The translations under genes and the position numbers were made by a program. The notes beneath the pieces were generated by a model, which saw only the letters and a program-made list of their open reading frames with translations, was not told where the DNA came from and ran no database searches. This document shows positions 39,695 to 49,516 of a DNA stretch of 64,000 nt, piece after piece (position 1 is the stretch's first letter; each line of letters begins with the position of its first letter). Source of the stretch: an uncultured Pelagibacteraceae bacterium (GTDB lineage: Bacteria > Pseudomonadota > Alphaproteobacteria > Pelagibacterales > Pelagibacteraceae); NCBI GenBank assembly GCA_902519255.1, contig CABYIV010000004.1, positions 1 to 64,000 on the forward strand, in the 5' to 3' direction.

Positions 39695-40636
39695 ATGTCT
39701 AATATACTTATTATAAAACATGGATCTTTAGGTGATATAGCCCAAGCAAGTGGTGCAATTCAAGATATATCTGATAACCATCCAAATGACGATATTTATA
39801 TACTAACAACCAAACCTTATCATGATTTATTAAAAAAGAATCCAAATATAACAGATGTTATTTTGGATAAACGACTCTCTAGATTTAATTTAATTTATTT
39901 ATATTTATTAATGAGAAAAATAAAAAAATATAAATTTATTAAAGTTTATGACCTTCAAAATTCTAAAAGAACAAGTTTTTATAAAAAAATTCTTTACCCT
40001 AAAGCTTCTTCAGATGTTTGGTCCTCTTCTGAAACAACTCTCCCAAAGGGAACTAATAAGACAGATTTTGACAAAGATACTGTTTTAAATCGTTTTGAGC
40101 ATCAATTAAATGTGTCTGGTATCAAAACTGATAAAGTAATCAATCCAGATTTTTCATGGAGTTGTGAGGATATTTCAGAAATCAAAAAAAAATATAATTT
40201 AAATAAGTATATAATTTTATTCCCTTTTTCATCATCTCATTTAACTATAAAAAGATGGCCGTATTACAATGAATTGATAAAAAAAATTAAATCCTTTTTT
40301 AGAGATGAAGTCCAAATATTAATTGCCCCTGGTCCAAATGAAATCAAATTGGCAAATGATATTGATGCTAATATTATTTTAGATAATGATAAAGCATTAA
40401 GTATTTCTCAACTCTCGTCATTAATAAAAGATAGTTATTTTGTTATATCTAATGATACTGGGCCAGCACATATGGCTGCACATTTAAATGTAAAAGGATT
40501 AGTTTTATTTGGATCACATACTACTGCAAAAAAAGTTAGTATTGAAAGAGAGCATTTTAAAGCAATCCAAGTTTCAGATTTGTCTAAACTTTCAGCAGAT
40601 AAAGTATTTCAAAGAATGCAAGAAGCAATTAATTAG
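39695..40636 (+). CDS. glycosyltransferase family 9 (heptosyltransferase-like)
   Basis: ILIIKHGSLGDIAQASGAIQDI; SNDTGPAHMAAHLNVKGLVLFG. Confidence 0.85.
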   Translation: MSNILIIKHGSLGDIAQASGAIQDISDNHPNDDIYILTTKPYHDLLKKNPNITDVILDKRLSRFNLIYLYLLMRKIKKYKFIKVYDLQNSKRTSFYKKILYPKASSDVWSSSETTLPKGTNKTDFDKDTVLNRFEHQLNVSGIKTDKVINPDFSWSCEDISEIKKKYNLNKYIILFPFSSSHLTIKRWPYYNELIKKIKSFFRDEVQILIAPGPNEIKLANDIDANIILDNDKALSISQLSSLIKDSYFVISNDTGPAHMAAHLNVKGLVLFGSHTTAKKVSIEREHFKAIQVSDLSKLSADKVFQRMQEAIN

Positions 40637-41708
40637 TTTTTCTAAATTTTGATAATAAAAAAGGCAAAAATAAAACTATTATGAAAATTCTTAAAAAATG
40701 ATGGTAGCTCACAAATATTGGATCTATGTTATAAGCAACACTAATAACAACCATTTCATGAATTCCTCCAGGTGCAAAACTTAAAAAAGTTGGGATAAAT
40801 TCAAACCCTATATATGTGAGCAAATAAGCAGTTATCATTGCAACAATTACCAAAATTGAACTAACTATTATTCCATGAAATATAAAAAATAATAACTCTT
40901 TAATTTTTAATCCGTTTAATCTGGTACCTAAAGCGGTGCCTAGAAATATAAATGCAATATTTATAAATGTATCTGGAAATCTGGCATTAATTATTTCAAA
41001 AGTATAAAAAGCACCAGATAAAGCCATTGCACCAACTAAAGTAGGTGATGGAATTTTATAATTTTTTAAGATGTTTGCAAAAATGAAACAGATTATTAAT
41101 AAAAATAATATTTCTAAAAAATATCTTTCATTATAGATATTTTCATAATTGTAACCGGTCATTTCTGAGAAACCTAAATTATTAATAAAAAAAATCGGAA
41201 CAAAACTTACAATAAATATCACTCTAGTAGCCTGAGGGATCAAAACACCTTTATCATTTTTTGATTTACCAAATTCTAATAAAGCTGCAGATATTGGAAC
41301 AAATGCACCTGGAAGAGCTGCTAAAACTGAAATGAATTTACTAAATTTACAAACTTTAAAAAAATAATAACCAGCAAGAATAGTACTGACTATTGTGCAG
41401 ATTAACATCGCTAATGACGAAAAAATCCATAGATGAATTTTATACAATAATGTTACATTTAAAGTTCCACCAAGAATTATACCCACAATTAAAAATATAG
41501 GATTTAATAATTTAGTAGGAAAAACTATTTTAAAATTTGTAAATGCGAAACATAAATTTAAACCTAGAGATCCTAATAACCAGGGCAAAGGTAGATTAAC
41601 TAAAGTACCTAAGTATCCACCAACAAGTCCTATAAATAGAGCTTTATAACTACCTACTAAAGCTAAAATATATTCCTTTATGTTTTTAGAAAAATTATAT
41701 TTGAGCAT
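40629..41708 (-). CDS. AbrB family membrane protein
   Basis: 359 aa, multi-TM; GGYLGTLVNLPLPWLLGSL; FLSFAPGGIHEMVVISVAYNIDPIFVSYHHFLRI. Confidence 0.8.
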   Translation of the reverse strand: MLKYNFSKNIKEYILALVGSYKALFIGLVGGYLGTLVNLPLPWLLGSLGLNLCFAFTNFKIVFPTKLLNPIFLIVGIILGGTLNVTLLYKIHLWIFSSLAMLICTIVSTILAGYYFFKVCKFSKFISVLAALPGAFVPISAALLEFGKSKNDKGVLIPQATRVIFIVSFVPIFFINNLGFSEMTGYNYENIYNERYFLEILFLLIICFIFANILKNYKIPSPTLVGAMALSGAFYTFEIINARFPDTFINIAFIFLGTALGTRLNGLKIKELLFFIFHGIIVSSILVIVAMITAYLLTYIGFEFIPTFLSFAPGGIHEMVVISVAYNIDPIFVSYHHFLRIFIIVLFLPFLLSKFRKTN

Positions 41709-41769
41709 TGACTAAAATTTATAACTTATGTTTAATGATGGTTTCATAAATATAATAAGAGAGGAAATA

Positions 41770-42744
41770 ATGAAACTAATTAAAACTTTTATTTCAGTTT
41801 TATTCTCTGCTTTCCTTCTATTTTCATCAACAAGTTCATTTGCAGTTGAAAAATTACATTTTTTAATTGGCGGTGGTGCTGGTGGTGGTTGGGATGGAAC
41901 TGCTAGAGGTACTGGAGAAGCATTAACAAAAGCTGGTTTTTTGAAAAGTGCATCATTTGAAAACATGTCAGGTGGTGGAGGTGGTAAGGCTTTGGCTTAC
42001 CTAATCAATAACGCTCCGAAAGATACAGTTTTAGTTCAGTCAACACCATTGGTGTTAAGATCAATTACAAGACACAAGGGTTATGTAAAAGGTACTGGCA
42101 CTTTATCTTATAAAGATGTTAAACCAATTGCAGGTGTAATTGGAGATTATGGTGCAATAGTTGTTGCAAAAAATTCACCTATCAAAAATTTCAAAGATGC
42201 AGTTGATCAATATCAAAAAGATCCAAAGTCAATTAAAATGGCTGGAGGATCTGTAAGAGGAAGCATGGACCACTTAATTGGTGCGTTAGCTTTCCAAGCA
42301 GCTGGAGCAAATCCAAACGATGTGATCTATGTTCCATATGATGCTGGTGGAAAAGCGCTTGCTGGACTTTTATCTGGAGAAACTCAAATACTTTCAACAG
42401 GTTTAGGCGAAGTAATGGGTGCTAGAGACCAAGTAAGAATAATAGGTATCACAGCTCCTGAAAGAGTAGGTGATGCACCAGAAGCTCCAACATTAAAAGA
42501 GCAAGGATACGATGTTCAGTTTGTTAACTGGAGAGGTTTCTTTGCACCAAAAAGCATGAGTATGAGTGACTATAACAAAATCTCTAAAATGCTTGGTGAT
42601 GTTCAAAAGACGCCAGAGTGGGAAGCTGTAAGAAAAAGAAATGCATGGGTAAATATTTATAACCCAGGTTCTAAATTTGATGCGTTTTTAGAAAAACAAA
42701 CAGTTGAAATGACAGCTCTGATGAAAAAACTTGGAGTAATATAA
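41770..42744 (+). CDS. tctC: tripartite tricarboxylate transporter substrate-binding protein (TctC family)
   Basis: Internal start MKLIKTFISVLFSAF at 41770; FLIGGGAGGGWDGTARGTGEAL; adjacent tctB/tctA. Confidence 0.85.
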   Translation: MKLIKTFISVLFSAFLLFSSTSSFAVEKLHFLIGGGAGGGWDGTARGTGEALTKAGFLKSASFENMSGGGGGKALAYLINNAPKDTVLVQSTPLVLRSITRHKGYVKGTGTLSYKDVKPIAGVIGDYGAIVVAKNSPIKNFKDAVDQYQKDPKSIKMAGGSVRGSMDHLIGALAFQAAGANPNDVIYVPYDAGGKALAGLLSGETQILSTGLGEVMGARDQVRIIGITAPERVGDAPEAPTLKEQGYDVQFVNWRGFFAPKSMSMSDYNKISKMLGDVQKTPEWEAVRKRNAWVNIYNPGSKFDAFLEKQTVEMTALMKKLGVI

Positions 42745-42768
42745 TCTTTATAGATTATTAAAGAATGT

Positions 42769-42815
42769 AAAGCAGTGAGAATAAGTCCTACAAAATTTAT
42801 CTCACTGCTTTTTTT
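42769..42815 (+). terminator. terminator-like hairpin spanning the tctB start codon
   Basis: Perfect 12-bp stem AAAGCAGTGAGA (42769-42780)/TCTCACTGCTTT (42800-42811), T-run through 42815; tctB GTG start at 42775 is inside the 5' arm. Confidence 0.7.
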
Positions 42816-43245
42816 AGTTTTATCAGTATTTTATCTATACACTGCATACAACATTCAAGTATTTGCATTTGATGAGAACGCACCATTCAATGCTAGGACT
42901 TTCCCAATATATTTAGGTTGGGCAGGAATAATTTTATCGAGTTTAAAAATAATTTTACCTGAAAAAGTTACTACAGAGGTAAATCATAAACACTTAGATT
43001 ACAAAAGTATAATTTATCTAATAATTATCTCACTAATATATGCTGCTGTAATTTTAAAAATTGGATATTTTATATCAACCTCTTTATTTCTTTTTGCATC
43101 TTACTATTTCTTAGGTGAAAGAAGATGGGGACTGATGTTTATTTTATCTTTCCCATTTGTTGCTGCATTTATGTATTTGTTACACGGATTATTAAACATT
43201 TATCTTCGTGATCCATTTTTAAAATACATTGGAGTTATGGGATGA
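42775..43245 (+). CDS. tctB: tripartite tricarboxylate transporter small subunit (TctB family)
   Basis: 156 aa, 4 TM, between tctC and tctA; GTG start. Confidence 0.8.
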   Translation: MRISPTKFISLLFLVLSVFYLYTAYNIQVFAFDENAPFNARTFPIYLGWAGIILSSLKIILPEKVTTEVNHKHLDYKSIIYLIIISLIYAAVILKIGYFISTSLFLFASYYFLGERRWGLMFILSFPFVAAFMYLLHGLLNIYLRDPFLKYIGVMG

Positions 43246-44741
43246 TCGAAGGAATATTAATTGGACTATCAACTGCTTTATCTCTAACTAATATTTTAAT
43301 GGTGATGGTTGGATGTTTTGCAGGAACAATAATTGGAATGTTACCTGGACTTGGACCAATGACTGCAATTGCATTAATGATACCGATTACTTACGGCTTT
43401 GATCCATCAACAGGTTTAATTTTAATGGCAGGAGTTTACTATGGTGCAGTATTTGGAGGATCTACATCTTCTATTCTATTAAATGCACCTGGAATACCAG
43501 GAACTGTTGCTACTGCATTTGATGGTTATCCGATGGCACAACAAGGGAAAGCTGGAAAAGCTTTAGCAATCGCTGCTTATAGTTCATTTGCAGGCGGAAC
43601 GATTTCTGCAATATTTTTATTAGTTGCAGCCCCTAGTTTGTCAAAAGTAAGTTTAGCTTTTAGGTCGCCTGACTATTTTGCGCTAATGATTTTAGGTTTA
43701 ACTGCAATTTCTGCATTTTCATCTAAAGGACAGTTTTTAAAAGCAATGATGATGGTAGTTTTAGGATTGATGTTAGCAACCGTTGGACAAGATTCATTAT
43801 CAGATATTACAAGATTTACTTTTAACAACATGAATTTAACTGATGGAATAAGTTTTGTATTAATTGTCATGGCAACATTTGCAATGAGTGAAGCTTTAAC
43901 GATTATTTTTAGAGGGAAAGATCCGAACAGAGCTGCAAAACAAATTTCATTAACAGAACTAGGTTCAATTAAAGTTAATAAAGAAGAAACCATCAAAATG
44001 GCCAAAACAATACCTAGATCCTCAATACTTGGTTTCTTAATTGGTGTTTTACCTGGAGCAGGTGCAACTATTGCATCTTTCTTAGCATATGGAATGGAAA
44101 GAAATTATGTAAATGAAGAGGAAAAACAAAAATTTGGAAAAGGTAGCGTTCATGGTTTATCAGCACCAGAAACTGCAAATAATGCAGCTTGCTCTGGTTC
44201 ATTTGTTCCATTGCTAACATTAGGAATTCCTGGAAGCGGTACAACTGCAGTTATGCTTGGAGCCCTTTTAGGATTTGGTATTCAGCCAGGACCAAGACTT
44301 TATCAAACTAACCCTGAAATATTCTGGTCAGTTATCATGTCAATGTACATTGGCATGGTTGTGCTTTTAATTTTAAATTTGCCATTAATTCCTTATATAG
44401 CTAGAATTTTAGCGGTACCTAGAAATTACTTAATTCCTTTAATTTTATTTTTTTCAGTTACAGGAATATATCTAATGTCATTCAACAATTTCGATATTTT
44501 TTTAATGATAGGTATTGCGGTTGTGGCAACTTTTTTAAGGCTCTACGATTTTCCTATGCCGCCTTTAATATTAGCTTTTGTACTTGGAGGACTAATGGAG
44601 GAAACATTGAGAAGATCACTTTTAATTAGTGATGGCTCACCTAATTTTTTATGGGATAGACCTATAACTCTGATAATACTATTGATCACAATCACAATTG
44701 TTGGGTGGCAAATATTTTCAACTTTTAAAAAAAAAAATTAA
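43242..44741 (+). CDS. tctA: tripartite tricarboxylate transporter large subunit (TctA family)
   Basis: GTIIGMLPGLGPMTAIALMIPITYGFDP; VYYGAVFGGSTSSILLNAPG. Confidence 0.95.
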   Translation: MIEGILIGLSTALSLTNILMVMVGCFAGTIIGMLPGLGPMTAIALMIPITYGFDPSTGLILMAGVYYGAVFGGSTSSILLNAPGIPGTVATAFDGYPMAQQGKAGKALAIAAYSSFAGGTISAIFLLVAAPSLSKVSLAFRSPDYFALMILGLTAISAFSSKGQFLKAMMMVVLGLMLATVGQDSLSDITRFTFNNMNLTDGISFVLIVMATFAMSEALTIIFRGKDPNRAAKQISLTELGSIKVNKEETIKMAKTIPRSSILGFLIGVLPGAGATIASFLAYGMERNYVNEEEKQKFGKGSVHGLSAPETANNAACSGSFVPLLTLGIPGSGTTAVMLGALLGFGIQPGPRLYQTNPEIFWSVIMSMYIGMVVLLILNLPLIPYIARILAVPRNYLIPLILFFSVTGIYLMSFNNFDIFLMIGIAVVATFLRLYDFPMPPLILAFVLGGLMEETLRRSLLISDGSPNFLWDRPITLIILLITITIVGWQIFSTFKKKN

Positions 44742-45154
44742 ATATAAATTTTATCAGCTAGACCGTAACAAAGAATTCCACTTAACACTGTTAAAATTCC
44801 TGATGCAATAACACCTTCACTATTTGTTTTTTCGTTATGTCCAAGCTTATTGATATAAATTGTATATATCCCAATTAAAAAATATAAAACGTTTTGTGCA
44901 AAAATTAGTGTAAAGAAACCCCATGTACCTGCTAAACCATCTGCTTTGATTAACATTATGTATAGTGCTACTAAAATTGATGCAATAAACGGGGCTCCAA
45001 AAAATCTAACCATTACGGCTGCTGAGTCATCTATATTGTATTGATTTAAAAAGGACTTGGTAGCAACTACAGTTCTAAAAGCATAAACAGCGTAAACGAT
45101 AAAATGAACAATGAAAATGCTTAAATAAATTATTCCATTAAATTTATCTAACAT
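44738..45154 (-). CDS. hypothetical membrane protein
   Basis: 138 aa, about 4 TM. Confidence 0.5.
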   Translation of the reverse strand: MLDKFNGIIYLSIFIVHFIVYAVYAFRTVVATKSFLNQYNIDDSAAVMVRFFGAPFIASILVALYIMLIKADGLAGTWGFFTLIFAQNVLYFLIGIYTIYINKLGHNEKTNSEGVIASGILTVLSGILCYGLADKIYI

Positions 45155-45163
45155 ATTTTAATT

Positions 45164-46246
45164 TTATAGGATTCTTTTGTAGTTTTCAATTATCTTGTCC
45201 CAAAGAAAATTTTCAGCGTGTATTTTACACTCTTTTCCAAACTCAATATATTTATTACCTTCAAATAAATTATCAATACTTGAATAAATTTCATCTAGAC
45301 TATTTCCATCACAAATTAATCCAGTTTTATTATGAACTATTGCATCAGAAGCACCTCCATCTTTACCACCTATAGATGGAATTCCATATTGTGCAGCTTC
45401 GATAAAAGAAATTCCAAAGCCCTCAACTGAGGTTTTGTGAATTATTGAGGGCATTATAAAAATATTAGATTTTGCAATTAATGCATTTTTTAATTCATTA
45501 GAGATATCACTTAAAAAAACTACATATTTATCAAGATTTAGCTCTATCACTAATTTTTTTAAATTTTCTTCTTCATCTCCATATCCTACACAAGTGTAAG
45601 TAATATCAGGATATTTCTCTTTTAAATTTCTAATAGCCATTATAACTTTTTCATGATTTTTTCTTTTATCAAGTCTTGATACAGTAATTAGTCTTTGTTT
45701 TTTTCCTTTTAGAATTTCTTCAGCTTGTTTAAGTTCATCTTTTGGAATTTCCTCAACAGGATCTACTCCTGGATTTATAACTATTAATCTTTTTTCTTCA
45801 ACTCCGAGACTAACTGCTAAATTTTTTGTGAAATTTGAGTTTGCTATAACATGATCCACATTATTTAAAACCTCCAGAACTTTTTTGTTCAGTCTAGATC
45901 CTTTAGGATGATTGATTTCTTTAGAATGAATTAAACATATTTTCTTTTTTGAAGACTTTATAAGTTCTAAACTTTTCCAGTGATCTGCAATAATACAATT
46001 TACATTTTTATTTTCATTTAAATATTCATTTATTAGTAGAGATTTTCTGTATTTTCTTAATAATTTAACTCCACTTACTCTTTCAATTGTAAATGAAACT
46101 TTATCATCAAATTTTTTATGATCTTCATGATAATCTGCAAATACTTTGACCATATCAAGTTTTGATAAAGATCTTGCTAATCCCCACATTAGGTTTTGCA
46201 TACCACCGACTTCAGGAGGGAAAGTTCTAGTTATTATTAAATACAT
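45164..46246 (-). CDS. glycosyltransferase family 4
   Basis: TRTFPPEVGGMQNLMWGLARSL; LITVSRLDKRKNHEKVIMAI; EGFGISFIEAAQYGIPSIGGKDGGASDAI. Confidence 0.9.
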   Translation of the reverse strand: MYLIITRTFPPEVGGMQNLMWGLARSLSKLDMVKVFADYHEDHKKFDDKVSFTIERVSGVKLLRKYRKSLLINEYLNENKNVNCIIADHWKSLELIKSSKKKICLIHSKEINHPKGSRLNKKVLEVLNNVDHVIANSNFTKNLAVSLGVEEKRLIVINPGVDPVEEIPKDELKQAEEILKGKKQRLITVSRLDKRKNHEKVIMAIRNLKEKYPDITYTCVGYGDEEENLKKLVIELNLDKYVVFLSDISNELKNALIAKSNIFIMPSIIHKTSVEGFGISFIEAAQYGIPSIGGKDGGASDAIVHNKTGLICDGNSLDEIYSSIDNLFEGNKYIEFGKECKIHAENFLWDKIIENYKRIL

Positions 46247-46800
46247 TAATTAGATGACCACTTTATACCACAACCCATACTTGGGAATTGTTCTTCAGGA
46301 CCTTTGCCTGTTTCTGAAACTTGTTTCATAGCAATAAATAAATCACTATCTCCAGATCTCACAGGCTTTAGTTCTCTTAATTCTCTTATTCTTCCTCTAT
46401 ATTGGAGACCAAAATCTTTATCATAACCAAAAAAATCTGGAGTACATACAGCATCGTATTTTCTTGCTATGTCTTGTGTTTCATCGATTAAGTAAGGAAA
46501 ATTAAACTTATGTTTAATTGCAAATTCAATCATTTTTTCAAAAGAGTCTTCTGGATAATTAATTGGATCATTAGAGCAAATTGCAACTGAATTTATTCCT
46601 AAATCATTAAGTTTAGTACAGTCCTCCACTACATCTCTAATAATTGCTTTTACATATGGACAATGATTACAAATAAACATTACCAAAGTTCCATTTTCAC
46701 CTTTAATATCATTTAAAGATATTAATTTGTTCTCTGTAGATTTTAATTCAAAGTTTTCTGCTTTTTTTCCAAAATCACATACTGGTGTTTTAATAGGCAT
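46246..46800 (-). CDS. thioredoxin-family protein (AhpC/TSA-like)
   Basis: LVMFICNHCPYVKAIIRDVVED; CTPDFFGYDKDFGLQYRGRI. Confidence 0.85.
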   Translation of the reverse strand: MPIKTPVCDFGKKAENFELKSTENKLISLNDIKGENGTLVMFICNHCPYVKAIIRDVVEDCTKLNDLGINSVAICSNDPINYPEDSFEKMIEFAIKHKFNFPYLIDETQDIARKYDAVCTPDFFGYDKDFGLQYRGRIRELRELKPVRSGDSDLFIAMKQVSETGKGPEEQFPSMGCGIKWSSN

Positions 46801-46820
46801 AATGTAATAATATATAAATT

Positions 46821-47333
46821 ATGTTTTACGATTTGGAAGATAAAAAACCAAAAAACTCTGGCGAAAATTGGGTAGCACCGAATGCAACTATAATTGGAGA
46901 TGTCACGTTAGAAAAAAACTCCAGTGTTTGGTTTAATGCTGTAATTAGAGGAGATAATGAAAACATTCATGTCGGAGAAGGTTCAAATGTTCAAGACGGA
47001 AGTGTTTTACATACTGATCCAGGTTGCCCTTTAAGAATTGGTAAAGACGTAACTATCGGTCATATCGTTATGCTTCATGGATGTACAATAGGAGATAATA
47101 GTTTAATTGGTATTGGAGCTGTCATTTTAAATAATGCAAAAATAGGCAAAAACTGCATCATTGGCGCCAAAGCCCTAATAACTGAAAACAAAGAAATTCC
47201 AGATAACTCATTAGTAGTTGGAGCTCCAGGAAGAGTAGTTAGAAAACTTACAGACGAAGAGATAGGTAAAATTACAGAGAACGCAAAACATTACCAAGAT
47301 AATTGGAAAAGATACGTAAAAACTGTTTTTTAA
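46821..47333 (+). CDS. gamma carbonic anhydrase family protein
   Basis: Left-handed beta-helix hexapeptides; VIRGDNENIHVGEGSNVQDGSVLHTDPGCPLRIGKDVTIGHIVMLHGC. Confidence 0.9.
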   Translation: MFYDLEDKKPKNSGENWVAPNATIIGDVTLEKNSSVWFNAVIRGDNENIHVGEGSNVQDGSVLHTDPGCPLRIGKDVTIGHIVMLHGCTIGDNSLIGIGAVILNNAKIGKNCIIGAKALITENKEIPDNSLVVGAPGRVVRKLTDEEIGKITENAKHYQDNWKRYVKTVF

Positions 47334-47334
47334 T

Positions 47335-47625
47335 ATGTCAGCAGGGTATGTAATTGCACAATTAAGAGTAACTAATCCAGAAAATTATAAAGAGTACATT
47401 GAAAAAGTTAATCCAATTGTAAAAAAATTTGACGGTGAGTTTTTAGTTAGAAATGGCGAGTATCAAATATTTGATGGTGAAACTAAATTTCCAAGAATAA
47501 TCATTTTAAAATTTCCAAGTTATGAAAGGGCGCTAGAGTGGTATAATTCAGAGGAATATAAACCAATAAAACAAATAAGATTAGATAATGCTGAGGGGAC
47601 AAACATAATAATTAAAGGACTTTGA
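47335..47625 (+). CDS. DUF1330 family protein
   Basis: 96 aa; YVIAQLRVTNPENYKEYIEKVNPIVKKFDGEFLVRNGE; FPSYERALEWYNSEEYKPI. Confidence 0.85.
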   Translation: MSAGYVIAQLRVTNPENYKEYIEKVNPIVKKFDGEFLVRNGEYQIFDGETKFPRIIILKFPSYERALEWYNSEEYKPIKQIRLDNAEGTNIIIKGL

Positions 47626-47629
47626 AAGA

Positions 47630-48025
47630 TTAATCTTTTAGCGACAAAATTTTAAAATTTATTTTTAACTCTGGAAACTTTCTATCCATAATTGATTTGA
47701 TTTTTTTAAAAGAATCCTTGTGAATTTTCTTTTCAATAGTTGAATTAAATTCTTTCTTTCCATTTACTATTTTAGCTGCACCACAATCTTCATGATTAAT
47801 CACAATTAATTTATTAATATTATGTAAATTTATTGAAGTTGATAAATTATCTAAAAAGGTTGATTGCCATTTTATAAATTTTTTAGAAGTTACTCCGATG
47901 GCAGCTCCAGCAATAGTAAATGAGCTATATTTTCCAGTTAATTTTTTTTTCTTTAAATAATTAAAAACTTTTGGCTGGAACCTTGGATCCATACACGACA
48001 AAACCATAGCTTCATATTTTTTCAT
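47630..48025 (-). CDS. small beta-carbonic-anhydrase-like protein
   Basis: SCMDPRFQ and INHEDCGAAK retain Cys-Asp-Arg and His-x-x-Cys metal-ligand patterns; start MKKYEAMV at 48025. Confidence 0.65.
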   Translation of the reverse strand: MKKYEAMVLSCMDPRFQPKVFNYLKKKKLTGKYSSFTIAGAAIGVTSKKFIKWQSTFLDNLSTSINLHNINKLIVINHEDCGAAKIVNGKKEFNSTIEKKIHKDSFKKIKSIMDRKFPELKINFKILSLKD

Positions 48026-48630
48026 TATGGTACCAACCAAGTATCTTTACTATTATCAATGTCAAATCTAGCTCTTCGATGACCTTTTGCGGCTAAATAT
48101 AACCATTCTATAGTTTTAATTTTACACTGTATAACAGTAAAATTTTTATATCCTTCTTCGCTTTGTTCTTTTGTGTAATCAAAATTATCTAATTCAGGTT
48201 TTAAACCAGATGTTGGAATATCTGACTCTGTACCTGGTCCATTATCTACTAAGTAACATTTACGACTTATATGTTGAGTTTTTTCCCAAGATTGTTTTGT
48301 TATATCATTATTGTGATTTATAATTGCTTCAACTTTTAATCTAACCTGAATTTTTTCATCTTTATCATAAAATAACATCGATGAATTCGGGTTTTTTTTT
48401 AAGATTTTAATTTTATCAGATCTAATATCACTGTGGAATTGCACTAAATTATTTTGTTCATCTGATTTTCTAAGAACAACAATTCTACTCTCTATTTCAC
48501 TCTCACTCCCACATGAAAAAACAGGTATTCTAAAAGGTGAGGATCTATTAGTAACTGCATCAGTTAACATTAACCAAATTTTCTTTTTTATTTCGGAAAA
48601 ATCCTCGTAGTAGGGAACAGTGGTAGACAC
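48025..48630 (-). CDS. pyridoxamine 5'-phosphate oxidase family protein
   Basis: 201 aa; RIVVLRKSDEQNNLVQFHSDIRSDKIKILKKNPNSSMLFYD. Confidence 0.8.
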   Translation of the reverse strand: MSTTVPYYEDFSEIKKKIWLMLTDAVTNRSSPFRIPVFSCGSESEIESRIVVLRKSDEQNNLVQFHSDIRSDKIKILKKNPNSSMLFYDKDEKIQVRLKVEAIINHNNDITKQSWEKTQHISRKCYLVDNGPGTESDIPTSGLKPELDNFDYTKEQSEEGYKNFTVIQCKIKTIEWLYLAAKGHRRARFDIDNSKDTWLVP

Positions 48631-48632
48631 AA

Positions 48633-49508
48633 TTACTTTTTCTTTTTTAATCTAGCAATTAAGCTAGAGCTATCCCAACGGTTTCCACCCATTTTCTGAA
48701 CTTCTGCATAATAGCTATCAACAATTTCAGTTATTGGTACAGGCGAACCATTTCTTTTTGCTTCTTCAATACAAATTTTTAAGTCTTTTCTCATCCAATC
48801 CACAGCAAATCCATAATCAAATTTATCCGCTACCATAGTTTTATATCTATTTTCCATTTGCCAAGATTGAGCTGCACCTTTTGAAATAGTTTCCATAACT
48901 TTATCCATATCTAATCCTGCATTAATTCCAAAATTTACTGCTTCAGATAAACCTTGTACTAAACCACCAATACACATTTGATTAACCATCTTAGTTAATT
49001 GTCCACTTCCTGATGGTCCGATTAAAGTTACTTTTTTACTATAACAATCAATTATTGGCTCTGCTTTTTTAAAATCATTTTCATCTCCACCAACCATGAC
49101 AGTTAATATCCCACCTTCAGCACCCGATTGTCCTCCTGATATAGGAGCATCTAAAAAACCAAATCCTTTATCTTTTGCAGCTTTATAAAGTTCTCTAGAA
49201 ATTTCAGCAGACACTGTTGAATTATCTATATATACGCATCCCTCTTTAGCATTATGAAATAACCCATGATCACCTAAAGAGACTTGTCTTAAATCGTCAT
49301 CATTCCCAACACACGTAAAAATAAAATCAGCATCTTTAGCAGCTTCAGATGGTGTATCAGCCATATTACCTTTGTATTCACCAATCCATTTTTCTGCTTT
49401 TGATTTTGTTCTGTTAAAAACAGTTACATTATGTCCAGCTTTTGATATATATCCTGCCATTGGATAACCCATTACACCAAGACCTATGAAAGCAACTTTA
49501 GAAGTCAT
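48633..49508 (-). CDS. 3-hydroxyisobutyrate / tartronate semialdehyde dehydrogenase family (NAD-binding beta-hydroxyacid DH)
   Basis: KVAFIGLGVMGYPMAGYISKAGHNVTVFNRT; FLDAPISGGQSGAEGGILTVMVGG. Confidence 0.9.
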   Translation of the reverse strand: MTSKVAFIGLGVMGYPMAGYISKAGHNVTVFNRTKSKAEKWIGEYKGNMADTPSEAAKDADFIFTCVGNDDDLRQVSLGDHGLFHNAKEGCVYIDNSTVSAEISRELYKAAKDKGFGFLDAPISGGQSGAEGGILTVMVGGDENDFKKAEPIIDCYSKKVTLIGPSGSGQLTKMVNQMCIGGLVQGLSEAVNFGINAGLDMDKVMETISKGAAQSWQMENRYKTMVADKFDYGFAVDWMRKDLKICIEEAKRNGSPVPITEIVDSYYAEVQKMGGNRWDSSSLIARLKKKK

Positions 49509-49516
49509 ATTTTTTT

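Noticed and set aside
43673-44005. Antisense 110-aa ORF in tctA
   Set aside because: Contained in a highly conserved transporter gene; no family features.
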